From assembly GCA_040743155.1 (NCBI GenBank), contig JBFLJU010000001.1, positions 2,499,314-2,563,313 on the forward strand: a stretch of DNA of 64,000 nucleotides, read 5' to 3'. A program made the position numbers and the translations under genes. Below, one piece after another: positions 23,394-32,830 of this stretch. Under the pieces are notes generated by a model. That model had not been told where the DNA came from. It did not search any database and worked only from the letters and a program-made list of their open reading frames with translations. Position 1 is the stretch's first letter, and each line of letters begins with the position of its first letter. The stretch comes from Cycloclasticus sp. Lineage in GTDB: Bacteria > Pseudomonadota > Gammaproteobacteria > Methylococcales > Cycloclasticaceae.

Positions 23394-25529
23394 TTAAGAA
23401 ATACGCTCCCACATACTGAGTTGGCTAAAGCTGTGTTGGAATTTGCGTTTAGTATCACGAATTACAAAGGGTACGTCGGTTGGGTCATTAATGAGTTTGA
23501 AGTGCGTACCTAAGTGCTCTTTTAGCCCATCTAATGTTGAAAATGGCTCACCGTCTTTTCGAATACCGCCAAGCCAGTTTTCTTTTGGTGTGAATTCTTC
23601 AAGCCATGTGTAGGGTGATGCGATGGCGAGTACGCCGCCTACGTTAATGCGATGGCGGATATCATCAAGGAAAACGGCCGGTGTGCGCAATCGGTCAATG
23701 AGGTTGATTGCTAATACTAAATCGTAATCGGTAAATTGGGGTTTTAAGTTGGTTGCATCGCCTTGAATAAATTCGATGTTTTGTTGGTTTTTATTAAGCC
23801 CCATGCTGGCGAGCTGTTGCTCGTGAAATGAAACAATTTCACCTTCTTCAATCAGTTCGTAATGAATGTTTCCTTTTTGCTGCATTTGATGTGCGATGCG
23901 GATAAAGCGTGCAGAAAAGTCGATACCGGTGACGGCATCAAAATGTTGTGCGAGTTCAAACGATGCACGACCCACTGCGCAGCCTAAATCGAGCGCGCGT
24001 ACGGTTGCTTTGTCTTGTAGTTTTTCCATGCAAAGCCTGACGCAATGCGCCGATAGATCTTCTACATCGAAGTAGGTTGGGCCATAGTGAAAGTGGCAAT
24101 ATTGTGAGACGGCGGTATCGGTTTCGTACATAGCAGTTGGTTTTTCCAAGGTTTGATTTGATTCAACATAGCGAAAGCCTGCGTGTTGATAAAAGTGACG
24201 TCTAAAGGCGTAACGTGCGTGTTTGGTTGCTTCATTGCCGGTTGAAATCCAGCAGCCGCCTTTAATTAGGTTGTGTTGCGTGTCAAAGGTGGGTGTTGAG
24301 AAATCGTCGTACAGCGGGTGAACTTCAAAACCATCGAAGCCGCTGATGGGTGTTTCTGTCCACTGCCAGGCATTGCCGATTAGATCGTGAAATTCGCCAA
24401 AAGCAAAGTGATCAACAGGGCAGGCGGATGCCCAATGTTCAAGATTAATATTGCCGGGTGCGCGATCCCACTCCGGTTGATCTGGAATGTCGTGAAGTTG
24501 GTGTAAGTATTGCCATTGCTCTTCACTCGGTAGGCGAATGGTTTTTCCTTTTTTGTCGCTTAGCCAATTACAAAACGCTTTGGCTTCCAAGTAATTCACT
24601 TCCGCTGGCCAGTTCCAAGGCATGTCTTGTTCGTCTAATAAGGTGCGCAGAACGTATCGGTCGTCTTTTTTTGACCAAAACAACGGGTGCTCAGGTTTTT
24701 TATATTGAACCCAATTCCAACCTTCGTCGGTCCAGAATTTCTTTTGCTGATAGCCGTTGTCTTTAATAAAGCTTAGAAACTCGCCGTTTGAGACGAGGTA
24801 TTTACTGGCGGAGAAATCGTTGATGTCGACAATTTTTTTGCCGTATTCATTATCCCAGCCATAGGTTGAGTGATCTTTGTCTTTGCCTAATTTAATTTGT
24901 CCGCTGGCAACGTCCAATAGCTGGTTGCTGGGTGCGTCCCCGACGTGAGGGCAAACGTCCCAAGTGCTGTGCTGTTGCAAGTGCTGCAATGGCATTTGGC
25001 GAATAATCGCTGATGAGGTTTCGATATGAATGCGCTGGTGCTCAATGCCCATCAAAATAGGCCAAAACGGGCTTTCCCAAGTAACAGGAAGGTCAAGTGG
25101 CATAGTGCTAATAAGTGAATCTACGATGTTAAGTACGGCCTGTCTGTACTCACGCACTTCGCTAATGCTTGGCCAGTCGTAATTGGACTCATTCAAGTCA
25201 TCCCAAGACATTTCATCCACACCGATGGCAAAAATAGATTCAAAACGGGGGTTAACGCGTTTATGAACGAGTGAGGCGAGTGTTAGCTTGTTAACAAAGA
25301 AAGCAGAGGTGTGGCCATAATAAAAAACCAGTGGGTGACGCAGTGATTCGGGCCTTAAATAGAAGGCTTCTTCACTGCTGAGTACTTCGTATAGCTGCTC
25401 TTCTAGTTGAAAGGTTTTGTGTAAATAGTCACGAATTTCTTCCCTTTTTTGCTCCACAGTGCCGCTGTTAAGCAAAATCGTTTTGGTCACTTTTGGACTG
25501 CTGCTTACTTCTTGTGCTAAAGATGACAT
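23394..25529 (-). CDS. ovoA: OvoA, 5-histidylcysteine sulfoxide synthase / mercaptohistidine methyltransferase
   Basis: Bifunctional enzyme of ovothiol biosynthesis, 711 aa. The N-terminal DinB-like domain supplies the non-haem iron ligands H73 (YYGHTS) and H164/H168 (EHQRIHIE). The middle is a formylglycine-generating-enzyme-like sulfoxide synthase domain, about residues 200-465, with GNAWQWTETP, GGCWISTGNEATKHARYAFRR and HAGFRYV. The C-terminal part, from about 490, is a SAM methyltransferase (ALDLGCAVGRASFEL) that N-methylates the imidazole. Ovothiol is a redox-protective thiol. The sulfoxide-cleaving lyase OvoB is not in the window. Confidence 0.95.
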   Translation of the reverse strand: MSSLAQEVSSSPKVTKTILLNSGTVEQKREEIRDYLHKTFQLEEQLYEVLSSEEAFYLRPESLRHPLVFYYGHTSAFFVNKLTLASLVHKRVNPRFESIFAIGVDEMSWDDLNESNYDWPSISEVREYRQAVLNIVDSLISTMPLDLPVTWESPFWPILMGIEHQRIHIETSSAIIRQMPLQHLQQHSTWDVCPHVGDAPSNQLLDVASGQIKLGKDKDHSTYGWDNEYGKKIVDINDFSASKYLVSNGEFLSFIKDNGYQQKKFWTDEGWNWVQYKKPEHPLFWSKKDDRYVLRTLLDEQDMPWNWPAEVNYLEAKAFCNWLSDKKGKTIRLPSEEQWQYLHQLHDIPDQPEWDRAPGNINLEHWASACPVDHFAFGEFHDLIGNAWQWTETPISGFDGFEVHPLYDDFSTPTFDTQHNLIKGGCWISTGNEATKHARYAFRRHFYQHAGFRYVESNQTLEKPTAMYETDTAVSQYCHFHYGPTYFDVEDLSAHCVRLCMEKLQDKATVRALDLGCAVGRASFELAQHFDAVTGIDFSARFIRIAHQMQQKGNIHYELIEEGEIVSFHEQQLASMGLNKNQQNIEFIQGDATNLKPQFTDYDLVLAINLIDRLRTPAVFLDDIRHRINVGGVLAIASPYTWLEEFTPKENWLGGIRKDGEPFSTLDGLKEHLGTHFKLINDPTDVPFVIRDTKRKFQHSFSQLSMWERIS

Positions 25530-25622
25530 CTTGGGTCCTTTTTATTATGTCGAGTTAGTCTATTACTGACCCGTTTGAAAACAAAGTTATTACACAGAAG
25601 ATTTGTTTTTTGGTGATTAAAA

Positions 25623-26999
25623 TCAATTACCGTATATCACCGTTGGTAGCCAAGTTGCAAGCTTAGGCCACATGGCTAGCATGCCCAATAAGCAGAGCTG
25701 GATCAAAATAAAGGGTATAACGCCTTTATATATTTGGCTGGTTTTAATAGAGGCTGGCGCAACGCCCCGCAAATAAAACAAGGCAAAACCAAAGGGCGGG
25801 GTAAGGAACGAGGTTTGTAGGTTTAGCGCGATCATAATGCCAAGCCAGACAGGGCTGATACCCATGGCTAATAGAATGGGTGCAACGATCGGCACGACAA
25901 CAAAGGTGATTTCTATAAAGTCTAAGACAAAACCCAATAAAAACATCACCAACATGACCACCAACATGGCACCGAAGACACCGCCGGGTAGGTCAGATAA
26001 TAATTCTTCAATTAGTTCATCACCGCCAAAGCCTCTAAAAACCAAGGAAAACAGCGACGCGCCGATGAGGATAAAAAATACCATGCTGGTGACATGCGTG
26101 GTGTCTTGCGCGACGGTTTTTAATTGCTGAAGGCTGAACTGTTTTTTTAGGAAAGCAAGTAAGGTAGCACCCATCGCGCCGACCGATGCCGCCTCTGTTG
26201 GGGTGGCGATGCCGCCAATGATGGAACCCAGTACGGCGATAATTAAAATAAGGGGTGGTAGCAAGCCCTTGGCTACATCTATATAGAGTGAGTTACTGGC
26301 CTCTTCAACGGGTAGCGCAGGGCAGGCGGATGGTTTAAAAAAGGCAATACCTGCTAGATAAATCAAATAAAGGAGAACGAGAATGATGCCCGGAATAAGA
26401 GCGCCTGCAAACAAGTCGCCAACGGATACCGTTTCTGGCGAAAAGATTCCCATGTCCAGCTGAGCTTGTTGATAGGCCGATGAAATTACATCGCCGAGCA
26501 GTACTAGAACGATAGAGGGGGGGATAATTTGTCCAAGCGTGCCAGAGGCGCAAATGGTGCCGCAAGCAAGTGCAGGGTCATACTGACGTTTCAACATGGT
26601 GGGTAACGACAATAGGCCCATGGTGACGACGGTTGCGCCGACGATACCGGTGCTGGCGGCCATTAACATGCCCACCAAAACGACTGAAAAACCTAAGCCA
26701 CCGGGCAGGGTGCCAAACAGTTTAGACATGTTTTCAAGCAAACTTTCGGCCACTTTAGATTTTTCTAGCATCACACCCATGAAGACAAACAGTGGCACGG
26801 CGACCAAGGTGTCGTTTTCTATAATGCCAAAAAGTCGATTGGGCAGGGCCTCTAAAAAGGCCGAGTCGAAGGTGCCAAAATAGTCGCCAGCAAAGGCAAA
26901 CGCTAAGGCGGTGCCCGCTAAGCTAATGGCGACAGGGTAGCCCATCAATAAAACGATGAATACCGCGCCAAACATCCATAAAGCGATACTACCGTCCAT
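25623..26999 (-). CDS. TRAP transporter large permease subunit (DctM family)
   Basis: Twelve-helix sodium-coupled permease of the TRAP family, 458 aa. Characteristic segments are seen: LLMGYPVAISLAGTAL near the N terminus, FVFMGVMLEKSKVAESLL, STGIVGATVVTMG, GTICASGTLGQIIPPSIVLVLLGD, GIATPTEAASVGAMGA and NLQTSFLTPPFGFALFYLRG. It overlaps the start of the small-subunit gene by 11 bases, indicating translational coupling. No receptor gene is adjacent; the DctP-type protein at 8413-9501 is a candidate partner. Confidence 0.95.
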   Translation of the reverse strand: MDGSIALWMFGAVFIVLLMGYPVAISLAGTALAFAFAGDYFGTFDSAFLEALPNRLFGIIENDTLVAVPLFVFMGVMLEKSKVAESLLENMSKLFGTLPGGLGFSVVLVGMLMAASTGIVGATVVTMGLLSLPTMLKRQYDPALACGTICASGTLGQIIPPSIVLVLLGDVISSAYQQAQLDMGIFSPETVSVGDLFAGALIPGIILVLLYLIYLAGIAFFKPSACPALPVEEASNSLYIDVAKGLLPPLILIIAVLGSIIGGIATPTEAASVGAMGATLLAFLKKQFSLQQLKTVAQDTTHVTSMVFFILIGASLFSLVFRGFGGDELIEELLSDLPGGVFGAMLVVMLVMFLLGFVLDFIEITFVVVPIVAPILLAMGISPVWLGIMIALNLQTSFLTPPFGFALFYLRGVAPASIKTSQIYKGVIPFILIQLCLLGMLAMWPKLATWLPTVIYGN

Positions 27000-27501
27000 G
27001 CTGCTGCCCGCTAAGTACGTTAATAGATTTCAGCGCTTCGGAGAGGCCTTGGAAAAACAGCAAAATGGCCATTAGCGGAATGAGTGATTTAAGTAAAAAA
27101 ACACCATCAATGCCGCCGGCTTCTCTTGAGCCTTCATAGTAAGACCAAGAAGCAGAGACATAATCCCAACTGATATAAAAAATGAAGATGCAAACGGGGA
27201 GTAACAAAAAGATCGAGCCGATTAAATTAACAATGGCTTGGCCTTTAGCGCCCCAACGTTGGTACAAAATATCCACGCGAACGTGTCCGTTTGTTTTAAG
27301 GGTGTGTGCAATGGCCAGCATAAAAACAAGGCCATGCATGTAAGTGATCGACTCCTGCACGGCGATGTTGCCGATATTAAAGCCGTAACGCAACACAACA
27401 ATACAAAACATCGTGACCACCATAAGCGCGACCAACCAAGACACGAGGGTTGAAATAGCTTGGTTAGTGGCATCTATAAGGCCAATTAACTTCTTGAGCA
27501 T
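26989..27501 (-). CDS. TRAP transporter small permease subunit (DctQ family)
   Basis: Four-helix membrane protein of 170 aa. Hydrophobic segments lie at about residues 20-40, 52-68, 92-112 and 135-155. The pattern VVLRYGFNIGNIAVQESITYMHGLVFMLAIAHTLKTNGHVRVDIL is cut here into its family features: an arginine-containing first loop, a central EsxxY helix and an HVRVD turn. It precedes and overlaps the large permease gene. Presumed to stabilise the large subunit and dock the receptor. Confidence 0.93.
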   Translation of the reverse strand: MLKKLIGLIDATNQAISTLVSWLVALMVVTMFCIVVLRYGFNIGNIAVQESITYMHGLVFMLAIAHTLKTNGHVRVDILYQRWGAKGQAIVNLIGSIFLLLPVCIFIFYISWDYVSASWSYYEGSREAGGIDGVFLLKSLIPLMAILLFFQGLSEALKSINVLSGQQHGR

Positions 27502-27746
27502 GTGACTTGGTTTTTAGAAAGACCGCGATATATTACAACGTGTTGTTAAACGAATACAGGCTTGCCGCTTAGTATTGTTGAATACAAAAAAGAGTGTGTT
27601 GCAAACGGCTTGTTGCGAGAAGCTATGCCGATTCGGAAAATTCTAGTCTCAGGGGTTAGAAACAGAGCAATAAACGGTGTTGTAAGGTGATTGATTTATT
27701 CGCGACTCATAGGCAAGAATGAAGCCGAGACAGTGCTGGAGGAGTT

Positions 27747-28691
27747 TTACTCTAAGCGGTAATTGTCGGGGAGTTCACGTCGGGCCATTAAAATACGCTT
27801 CATGGCATCGGGGTCCTTAAGGTGCGTCATTTCACCTTCTTTTGGGAAGTGCACATCGCGTAACCTTGATAACCAAAAGCGAAAGGCAGCGGCGCGTATG
27901 ACGATCGGCCAATGGGTAATTTCGCTTTCAGTCAGTGGTCGAACGGCTCTATAGGCCGAGATAAAAGCCTCGAAGCGTTCTTCGTCTAATTGACCGTCAG
28001 ACGTGGCGCACCAGTCATTCACGGCAACGGCGATATCGTAAGTAAAATAGTCGTTGCAAGCATAATAAAAATCAATAATGCCAGATAATTTATCGCCAGA
28101 AAACAAGGCGTTATCGCGGAATAAGTCGGCATGGATGACGCTTTTAGGTAAATCTAACGCATTGTATTGAGCCTGAAACGCCAGTTCGTCGCGGATAAGC
28201 TCAGCGCAGTCGGCGTTAATCAGAGGTATTAACAGTTCGGCGGCTTGCTGACGCCAATTCGCGCCGCGACTATTGTCACGATGAATGTCGAGTTTTAAGC
28301 TGGCTAGGTGGAGCTTTGCCATCGCTTGGCCGATGACAGCGCACTGCGTTGGGTTCGGTGATTCAACGTCACTACCGGCTAGTTTTTCTACAAGAGCGGC
28401 AGGTTTGCCATTTAAGGTTGATAGGTAAGCGCCGTCATTATTGCGAATCGGTTGGGCGCTTGGTACGCCATTGGCGGACACAAAGGCCATAACGGTTAAG
28501 AAGTAGGGTAGTTCTTCTGCTTTTAACTCTTCAAAAAGCGTTAATACGTATTCACCGGAGGTGGTGGTGACAAAATAATTGGTGTTTTCAATGCCCGAGC
28601 TGATACCTTGAAAATCAACCAGTTCACCTAATGAGTAGCTCTTTAAATGAGCAACCAGTTGGGTGCGCCCAACAAGCGTATAAACAGACAT
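27747..28691 (-). CDS. thrB: homoserine kinase (ThrB type II, APH-fold)
   Basis: A 314-aa kinase of the aminoglycoside-phosphotransferase fold, the form used in Pseudomonas and relatives instead of GHMP-type ThrB. It phosphorylates homoserine for threonine synthesis. Visible features are the nucleotide loop region (GISSGIENTNYFVTT), the catalytic HADLFRDN (Brenner-type loop with Asp and Asn, about residue 190) and the metal-binding IDFYYACN. Gene order with DUF2782 and polA matches the Pseudomonas chromosome. Confidence 0.93.
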   Translation of the reverse strand: MSVYTLVGRTQLVAHLKSYSLGELVDFQGISSGIENTNYFVTTTSGEYVLTLFEELKAEELPYFLTVMAFVSANGVPSAQPIRNNDGAYLSTLNGKPAALVEKLAGSDVESPNPTQCAVIGQAMAKLHLASLKLDIHRDNSRGANWRQQAAELLIPLINADCAELIRDELAFQAQYNALDLPKSVIHADLFRDNALFSGDKLSGIIDFYYACNDYFTYDIAVAVNDWCATSDGQLDEERFEAFISAYRAVRPLTESEITHWPIVIRAAAFRFWLSRLRDVHFPKEGEMTHLKDPDAMKRILMARRELPDNYRLE

Positions 28692-28712
28692 TAACTGAAA
28701 GCCGTACGATAC

Positions 28713-29054
28713 TTACCAGCTAAACAGTAACCATTGAGGGATGTTCATGCCCTTCTCAAGTTCTGATCGACGTGTTTCTAAATTGCCATCACCATCGGTG
28801 TCGACCATGTAGTAAGCGGGTGCATTTTTTGGTGAAATTTTAATCATGTAGACATTACCGTTAACGCTATATTCGGTAATGGTTTTTGTTTTTTTGCGGG
28901 TAATCGTAATGTCGGGTGACATGTTTTCACCGCTAACGATTTGAGAAGGTAGCTCAGGGGGCTCAGGGACAATGGCTGGTTTAATGTCTTCTGCCGCAGA
29001 ATTCGATGTATACATAAAAAGTAAAGTTAGAATAACGGGTAATAGGCGGCGCAT
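28713..29054 (-). CDS. DUF2782 family secreted protein
   Basis: A 113-aa protein with an N-terminal signal peptide (RRLLPVILTLLFMYTSNSAA). The mature part has a beta-rich core with ITEYSVNGNVYMIKISP and YYMVDTDGDGNLETR, the DxDGDG stretch being the hallmark of DUF2782, and ends IPQWLLFSW. Function unknown. It lies 21 bases upstream of thrB, as in other gammaproteobacteria. Confidence 0.9.
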   Translation of the reverse strand: MRRLLPVILTLLFMYTSNSAAEDIKPAIVPEPPELPSQIVSGENMSPDITITRKKTKTITEYSVNGNVYMIKISPKNAPAYYMVDTDGDGNLETRRSELEKGMNIPQWLLFSW

Positions 29055-29147
29055 GTTTTTTCCTTTGAGCTAGAGTGCAGGTTACGTCCTAATTATGCCA
29101 CTATCTGTTGAGTTTTGCACAATTTGGCGTGGTTGTTATGGCTGGCG

Positions 29148-29825
29148 TTAGAGTTCAAGCAATACTTCCTCTTCTTCGGCAGAAGGTGCAAACCCCCGTT
29201 GTTCGTAGAAGTCAAAAATAGCGGTTAAAACTTCATCCGGTGTTTCGCAAATTTGAAAGAGCTCAAGATCTTCCGTTTTGATGGTTCCAGCGTCTAGCAA
29301 GGTCGTTGAAAACCAATCAATTAAACCACTCCAAAAGTCCTTGTTGACCAGAATGATGGGGATTTTTCGTGATTTACCCGTTTGAATTAGGGTCAGAATT
29401 TCAGCTAGCTCGTCTAATGTGCCAAAGCCGCCGGGTAATACGATGTAGGCGGTGGCATATTTAACGAACATGACTTTGCGCGCAAAAAAGTGCCTAAAGT
29501 TTAGGCTGACGTCTTGATAGGGGTTAGCTTGTTGCTCATGCGGTAATTGAATATTTAAGCCGATACTCGAAGAGGAGCCTTTGAATGCGCCTTTATTGGC
29601 TGCTTCCATGATGCCGGGGCCGCCGCCACTGATGACGGAAAATCCGGCATTCGATAATGCCAGAGATATAGCTTCGGCGCGTTGATAGTCGGGATGGTCG
29701 TCTTTAAGTCGGGCGGAGCCATAGACGCTCACAGCAGGCCTGATGTGTGAGAGTTGTTCGAAACCATCTACAAACTCGGCAATAATCTGAAATATTTTCC
29801 ACGCTTCACGTTTTTGCTTATTCAT
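29148..29825 (-). CDS. LOG family (TIGR00730) nucleoside 5'-monophosphate phosphoribohydrolase-like protein
   Basis: A 225-aa Rossmann-fold protein of the lysine-decarboxylase-like/LOG family. The motifs are VYGSARLKDDHP, GFSVISGGGPGIMEAANKGA with the conserved glutamate, and the diagnostic LPGGFGTLDELAEILTLIQ (PGGxGTxxE). Members such as PpnN and LOG cleave nucleoside monophosphates. The start is taken at the ATG at 29825, where GAGG lies upstream; an upstream ATG would overlap sequence with no coding character. It is divergent from polA. Confidence 0.92.
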   Translation of the reverse strand: MNKQKREAWKIFQIIAEFVDGFEQLSHIRPAVSVYGSARLKDDHPDYQRAEAISLALSNAGFSVISGGGPGIMEAANKGAFKGSSSSIGLNIQLPHEQQANPYQDVSLNFRHFFARKVMFVKYATAYIVLPGGFGTLDELAEILTLIQTGKSRKIPIILVNKDFWSGLIDWFSTTLLDAGTIKTEDLELFQICETPDEVLTAIFDFYEQRGFAPSAEEEEVLLEL

Positions 29826-29930
29826 CTGACGCCCTCGTTTTTCATAACATGATGACTTATAGCCACAAGGCATAAGTCTCATTGAACCAAAAGAAAATTA
29901 CTTTTGGCTAATTCGGCTTTATACAGACAG

Positions 29931-29936
29931 TATAAT
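29931..29936 (+). promoter_or_regulatory. -10 element of the polA promoter
   Basis: Consensus TATAAT 31 bases before the polA ATG. No good -35 stands at 16-18 bases upstream. Its position makes the longer polA reading frame starting at 29904 unlikely, since that would include the promoter. Confidence 0.5.
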
Positions 29937-29966
29937 CGGCAATATAAAAATTATTGGATACTTTTG

Positions 29967-32696
29967 ATGACTGAAAAAACGCTGGTGCTAGTTGATGGCT
30001 CTTCTTACTTGTTTCGTGCGTACCACGCATTGCCGCTGCTGACCAATTCAAAAGGCGAATACACCAATGCTATTTTGGGTGTCACGAATATGCTGAAAAA
30101 GCTGGTGGCCACTTATCCAGAGGCTTATTTAGGCGTGATATTCGACGCGCCGGGCAAGACATTTCGTAACGATATGTACCCAGAATACAAGGCGAATAGA
30201 GCGTCCATGCCAGAAGAGTTGCGAGAGCAAATAAAGCCTTTGCATGAATTGATAAAAGCGATGGGCTTGCCGCTTGTGATGGAGTCTGGTGTTGAGGCGG
30301 ATGACGTGATTGGCACGCTCGCCAAGCAAGCTGAAGCAGCAGGACTTAAGGTGGTTATTTCTACCGGCGATAAAGACATCGCGCAAATGGTGACAGATAA
30401 TATTTCATTGATTAATACGATGAATAATCAGTGGCTAGATATTGAGGGTGTAAAAGAAAAATTTGGCGTGCTTCCTGAGCAAATCATTGATTATTTAGCG
30501 TTAATGGGCGATACCTCTGACAATATTCCGGGCGTGCCAAAGGTGGGGCCTAAAACGGCAGCAAAATGGTTGAATAAATACGGCTCACTGGATGAATTAA
30601 TAGCCTGTGCTGACGAGGTGAAGGGCAAGGTTGGTGAAAGCCTGCGCGAGCATCTTGATGCTATTCCCTTGTCAAAGCAGTTGGTGACGATTAAATGCGA
30701 TGTGCCATTAAATGAAGCGCCAACTGACTTGCTTCGAGTCGACGTTAATGCAGAGGTTTTGCGCGACATGGTGAGTCATTTTGAGTTTAATTCGTGGTTG
30801 AAGCAACTGGGCGCAGGAACTGTCACAGCCACGGCGGCTAACACGATGCCGCAAGAAGCAGATGACGACCCGCTGCCGCCAGCAGTGGAATTAAAGGTCG
30901 ATACGGTTCTTGATGAGGCGAGTTTTAACGGTTGGTTAGAGAAGTTGTCTAACGCACCTTTGTTTGCCTTTGATACGGAAACGACCGACTTGGATTACAC
31001 CAAAGCACTGATTGTGGGTGTTTCCTTTGCCGTTGAAGCGGGGCACGCGGCATACGTGCCGTTAGCGCATACCTATCCGGGCGCGCCAGAACAGCTCTCT
31101 AGGCAATGGGTTTTAGATCAATTGAAACCGCTGCTGGAATCTGAAACCACGCATAAAGTCGGTCAAAATCTTAAATATGATGCGAACGTGCTGGCAAATC
31201 ACGATATTCGCTTGGCTGGGATTCAGCACGATACGATGCTTCAGTCATACGTTTTAAATAGCACGGCAACGCGACACAATATGGATGCGCTAGCAGAGAA
31301 ATATTTAGGCCAGCAGACCATTCATTACGAAGACGTGGCGGGTAAAGGTGCAAAGCAAATTTGCTTTGATCAAGTGCCGGTTGAAATAGCAGCTCCCTAT
31401 GCCGCTGAAGATGCAGACATTACATTACGTTTGCACCAGCAGCTTTTCTCTAAGTTAGAAAAAACTGAGGCGCTAGAAAAGGTTTATCAGACGATAGAAA
31501 TGCCGTTAGTGCCGGTGTTGGCAAGAATGGAGCAAAGCGGTGTGTTGGTGGATGAGCAGATGTTGCTTCAGCAAAGTGCTGAGTTAGCATCGAAGACCAA
31601 AATACTCGAAACGCAGGCGCACGATGTTGCTGGTCAACCGTTTAATTTGGGTTCGCCAAAGCAAATACAAGAAATTTTGTACGACAAATTAGGCTTGCCG
31701 GTTCTAAAAAAGACACCGAAAGGTCAGCCATCAACCGCTGAAAGTGTATTGCAGGATTTGGCGTTGGACTTTCCATTGCCGCGGTTGATTCTTGAGCACC
31801 GTAGTCTCAGTAAGTTACGCTCGACCTATACCGACAAGTTGCCCAAGCAAATTAACCCGGTAACGGGTCGTGTACATACGTCGTATCACCAAGCCGTTGC
31901 CGCGACGGGCCGCTTGTCTTCGTCTGATCCAAACTTGCAAAATATTCCTGTGCGCAGTGAGGAGGGACGACGAATTCGCCAAGCCTTTATCGCTGATCAG
32001 GGTTATACCGTATTGGCGGCCGATTATTCGCAAATTGAATTGCGAATTATGGCGCATTTGTCACAAGATGCCGGGCTGTTGCAAGCTTTTAAAGAAGGCT
32101 TGGATGTTCACAAGGCCACCGCATCGGAAGTATTTGGCGTGCCGCTCGATCAAGTCGAAACGCACCAGCGCCGCTCTGCCAAGGCGATCAACTTTGGTTT
32201 GATCTATGGCATGTCGGCGTTCGGTTTGGCTAAGCAGCTAGATATTGACCGTGGTGCTGCACAGGGTTATATCAATTTATATTTTGATCGCTACCCAGGC
32301 GTAAAAAGCTATATGGATGAGACGAGGGAGTTGGCGCGTGAGCAAGGTTATGTTGAAACCTTATTTGGTCGGCGCTTATATTTACCCGACATTAATGCGA
32401 AAAATGGTCAACGTAGGCAATATGCTGAAAGAACGGCGATTAATGCGCCGATGCAAGGTACCGCGGCAGATATTATTAAATTAGCCATGTTGTTGGTTGA
32501 TGATTGGTTGCAAGTGGATCAGCCGCCGGTACGGATGGTGATGCAGGTGCACGATGAATTGGTGTTTGAAGTTGAAAACAGTTATTTGGAGCGGGCTAGC
32601 GATATTATTCGGCAAAAAATGAGCGAGGCGGCTGCGCTGGATGTGCCGCTAGTTGTCGACGTGGGTACTGGGAAGAACTGGGATGAGGCCCACTAG
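29967..32696 (+). CDS. polA: DNA polymerase I
   Basis: A 909-aa family A polymerase, used in Okazaki fragment processing and excision repair. All three domains are present. The 5'-nuclease is at about residues 1-290 (LVDGSSYLFRAYHALP, GVEADDVIGTLA, GDTSDNIPGVPKVGPKTA). The 3'-5' proofreading exonuclease still carries its Asp/Glu (FAFDTETTDL) and looks active. The polymerase follows (DYSQIELRIMAHLS, RRSAKAINFGLIYGMSAFGL, MQVHDELVFEV). The start is at the ATG downstream of a TATAAT box. The candidate small RNA gene lies immediately downstream. Confidence 0.97.
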   Translation: MTEKTLVLVDGSSYLFRAYHALPLLTNSKGEYTNAILGVTNMLKKLVATYPEAYLGVIFDAPGKTFRNDMYPEYKANRASMPEELREQIKPLHELIKAMGLPLVMESGVEADDVIGTLAKQAEAAGLKVVISTGDKDIAQMVTDNISLINTMNNQWLDIEGVKEKFGVLPEQIIDYLALMGDTSDNIPGVPKVGPKTAAKWLNKYGSLDELIACADEVKGKVGESLREHLDAIPLSKQLVTIKCDVPLNEAPTDLLRVDVNAEVLRDMVSHFEFNSWLKQLGAGTVTATAANTMPQEADDDPLPPAVELKVDTVLDEASFNGWLEKLSNAPLFAFDTETTDLDYTKALIVGVSFAVEAGHAAYVPLAHTYPGAPEQLSRQWVLDQLKPLLESETTHKVGQNLKYDANVLANHDIRLAGIQHDTMLQSYVLNSTATRHNMDALAEKYLGQQTIHYEDVAGKGAKQICFDQVPVEIAAPYAAEDADITLRLHQQLFSKLEKTEALEKVYQTIEMPLVPVLARMEQSGVLVDEQMLLQQSAELASKTKILETQAHDVAGQPFNLGSPKQIQEILYDKLGLPVLKKTPKGQPSTAESVLQDLALDFPLPRLILEHRSLSKLRSTYTDKLPKQINPVTGRVHTSYHQAVAATGRLSSSDPNLQNIPVRSEEGRRIRQAFIADQGYTVLAADYSQIELRIMAHLSQDAGLLQAFKEGLDVHKATASEVFGVPLDQVETHQRRSAKAINFGLIYGMSAFGLAKQLDIDRGAAQGYINLYFDRYPGVKSYMDETRELAREQGYVETLFGRRLYLPDINAKNGQRRQYAERTAINAPMQGTAADIIKLAMLLVDDWLQVDQPPVRMVMQVHDELVFEVENSYLERASDIIRQKMSEAAALDVPLVVDVGTGKNWDEAH

Positions 32697-32798
32697 ATAA
32701 AACATAGCGTTGGGAAAACAAGTGCTTTTACGTGGTAGTAAAGTGGGTGGATAGAAATAAAGGTTTTGTTGAGCTAAAAGCAGTAAAAAATAAAAAGT

Positions 32799-32825
32799 GA
32801 ACTTTTTGAGAAAGATTTAGTCAAA
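32799..32825 (+). promoter_or_regulatory. candidate sigma-E (AlgU/RpoE-type) promoter
   Basis: GAACTT (32799-32804), then exactly 16 bases, then TCAAA (32821-32825). This fits the ECF sigma-E/AlgU pattern GAACTT-N16/17-TCnnA. It stands about 6 bases before the start of the structured RNA candidate, in the spacer after polA. Confidence 0.6.
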
Positions 32826-32830
32826 CAGCC

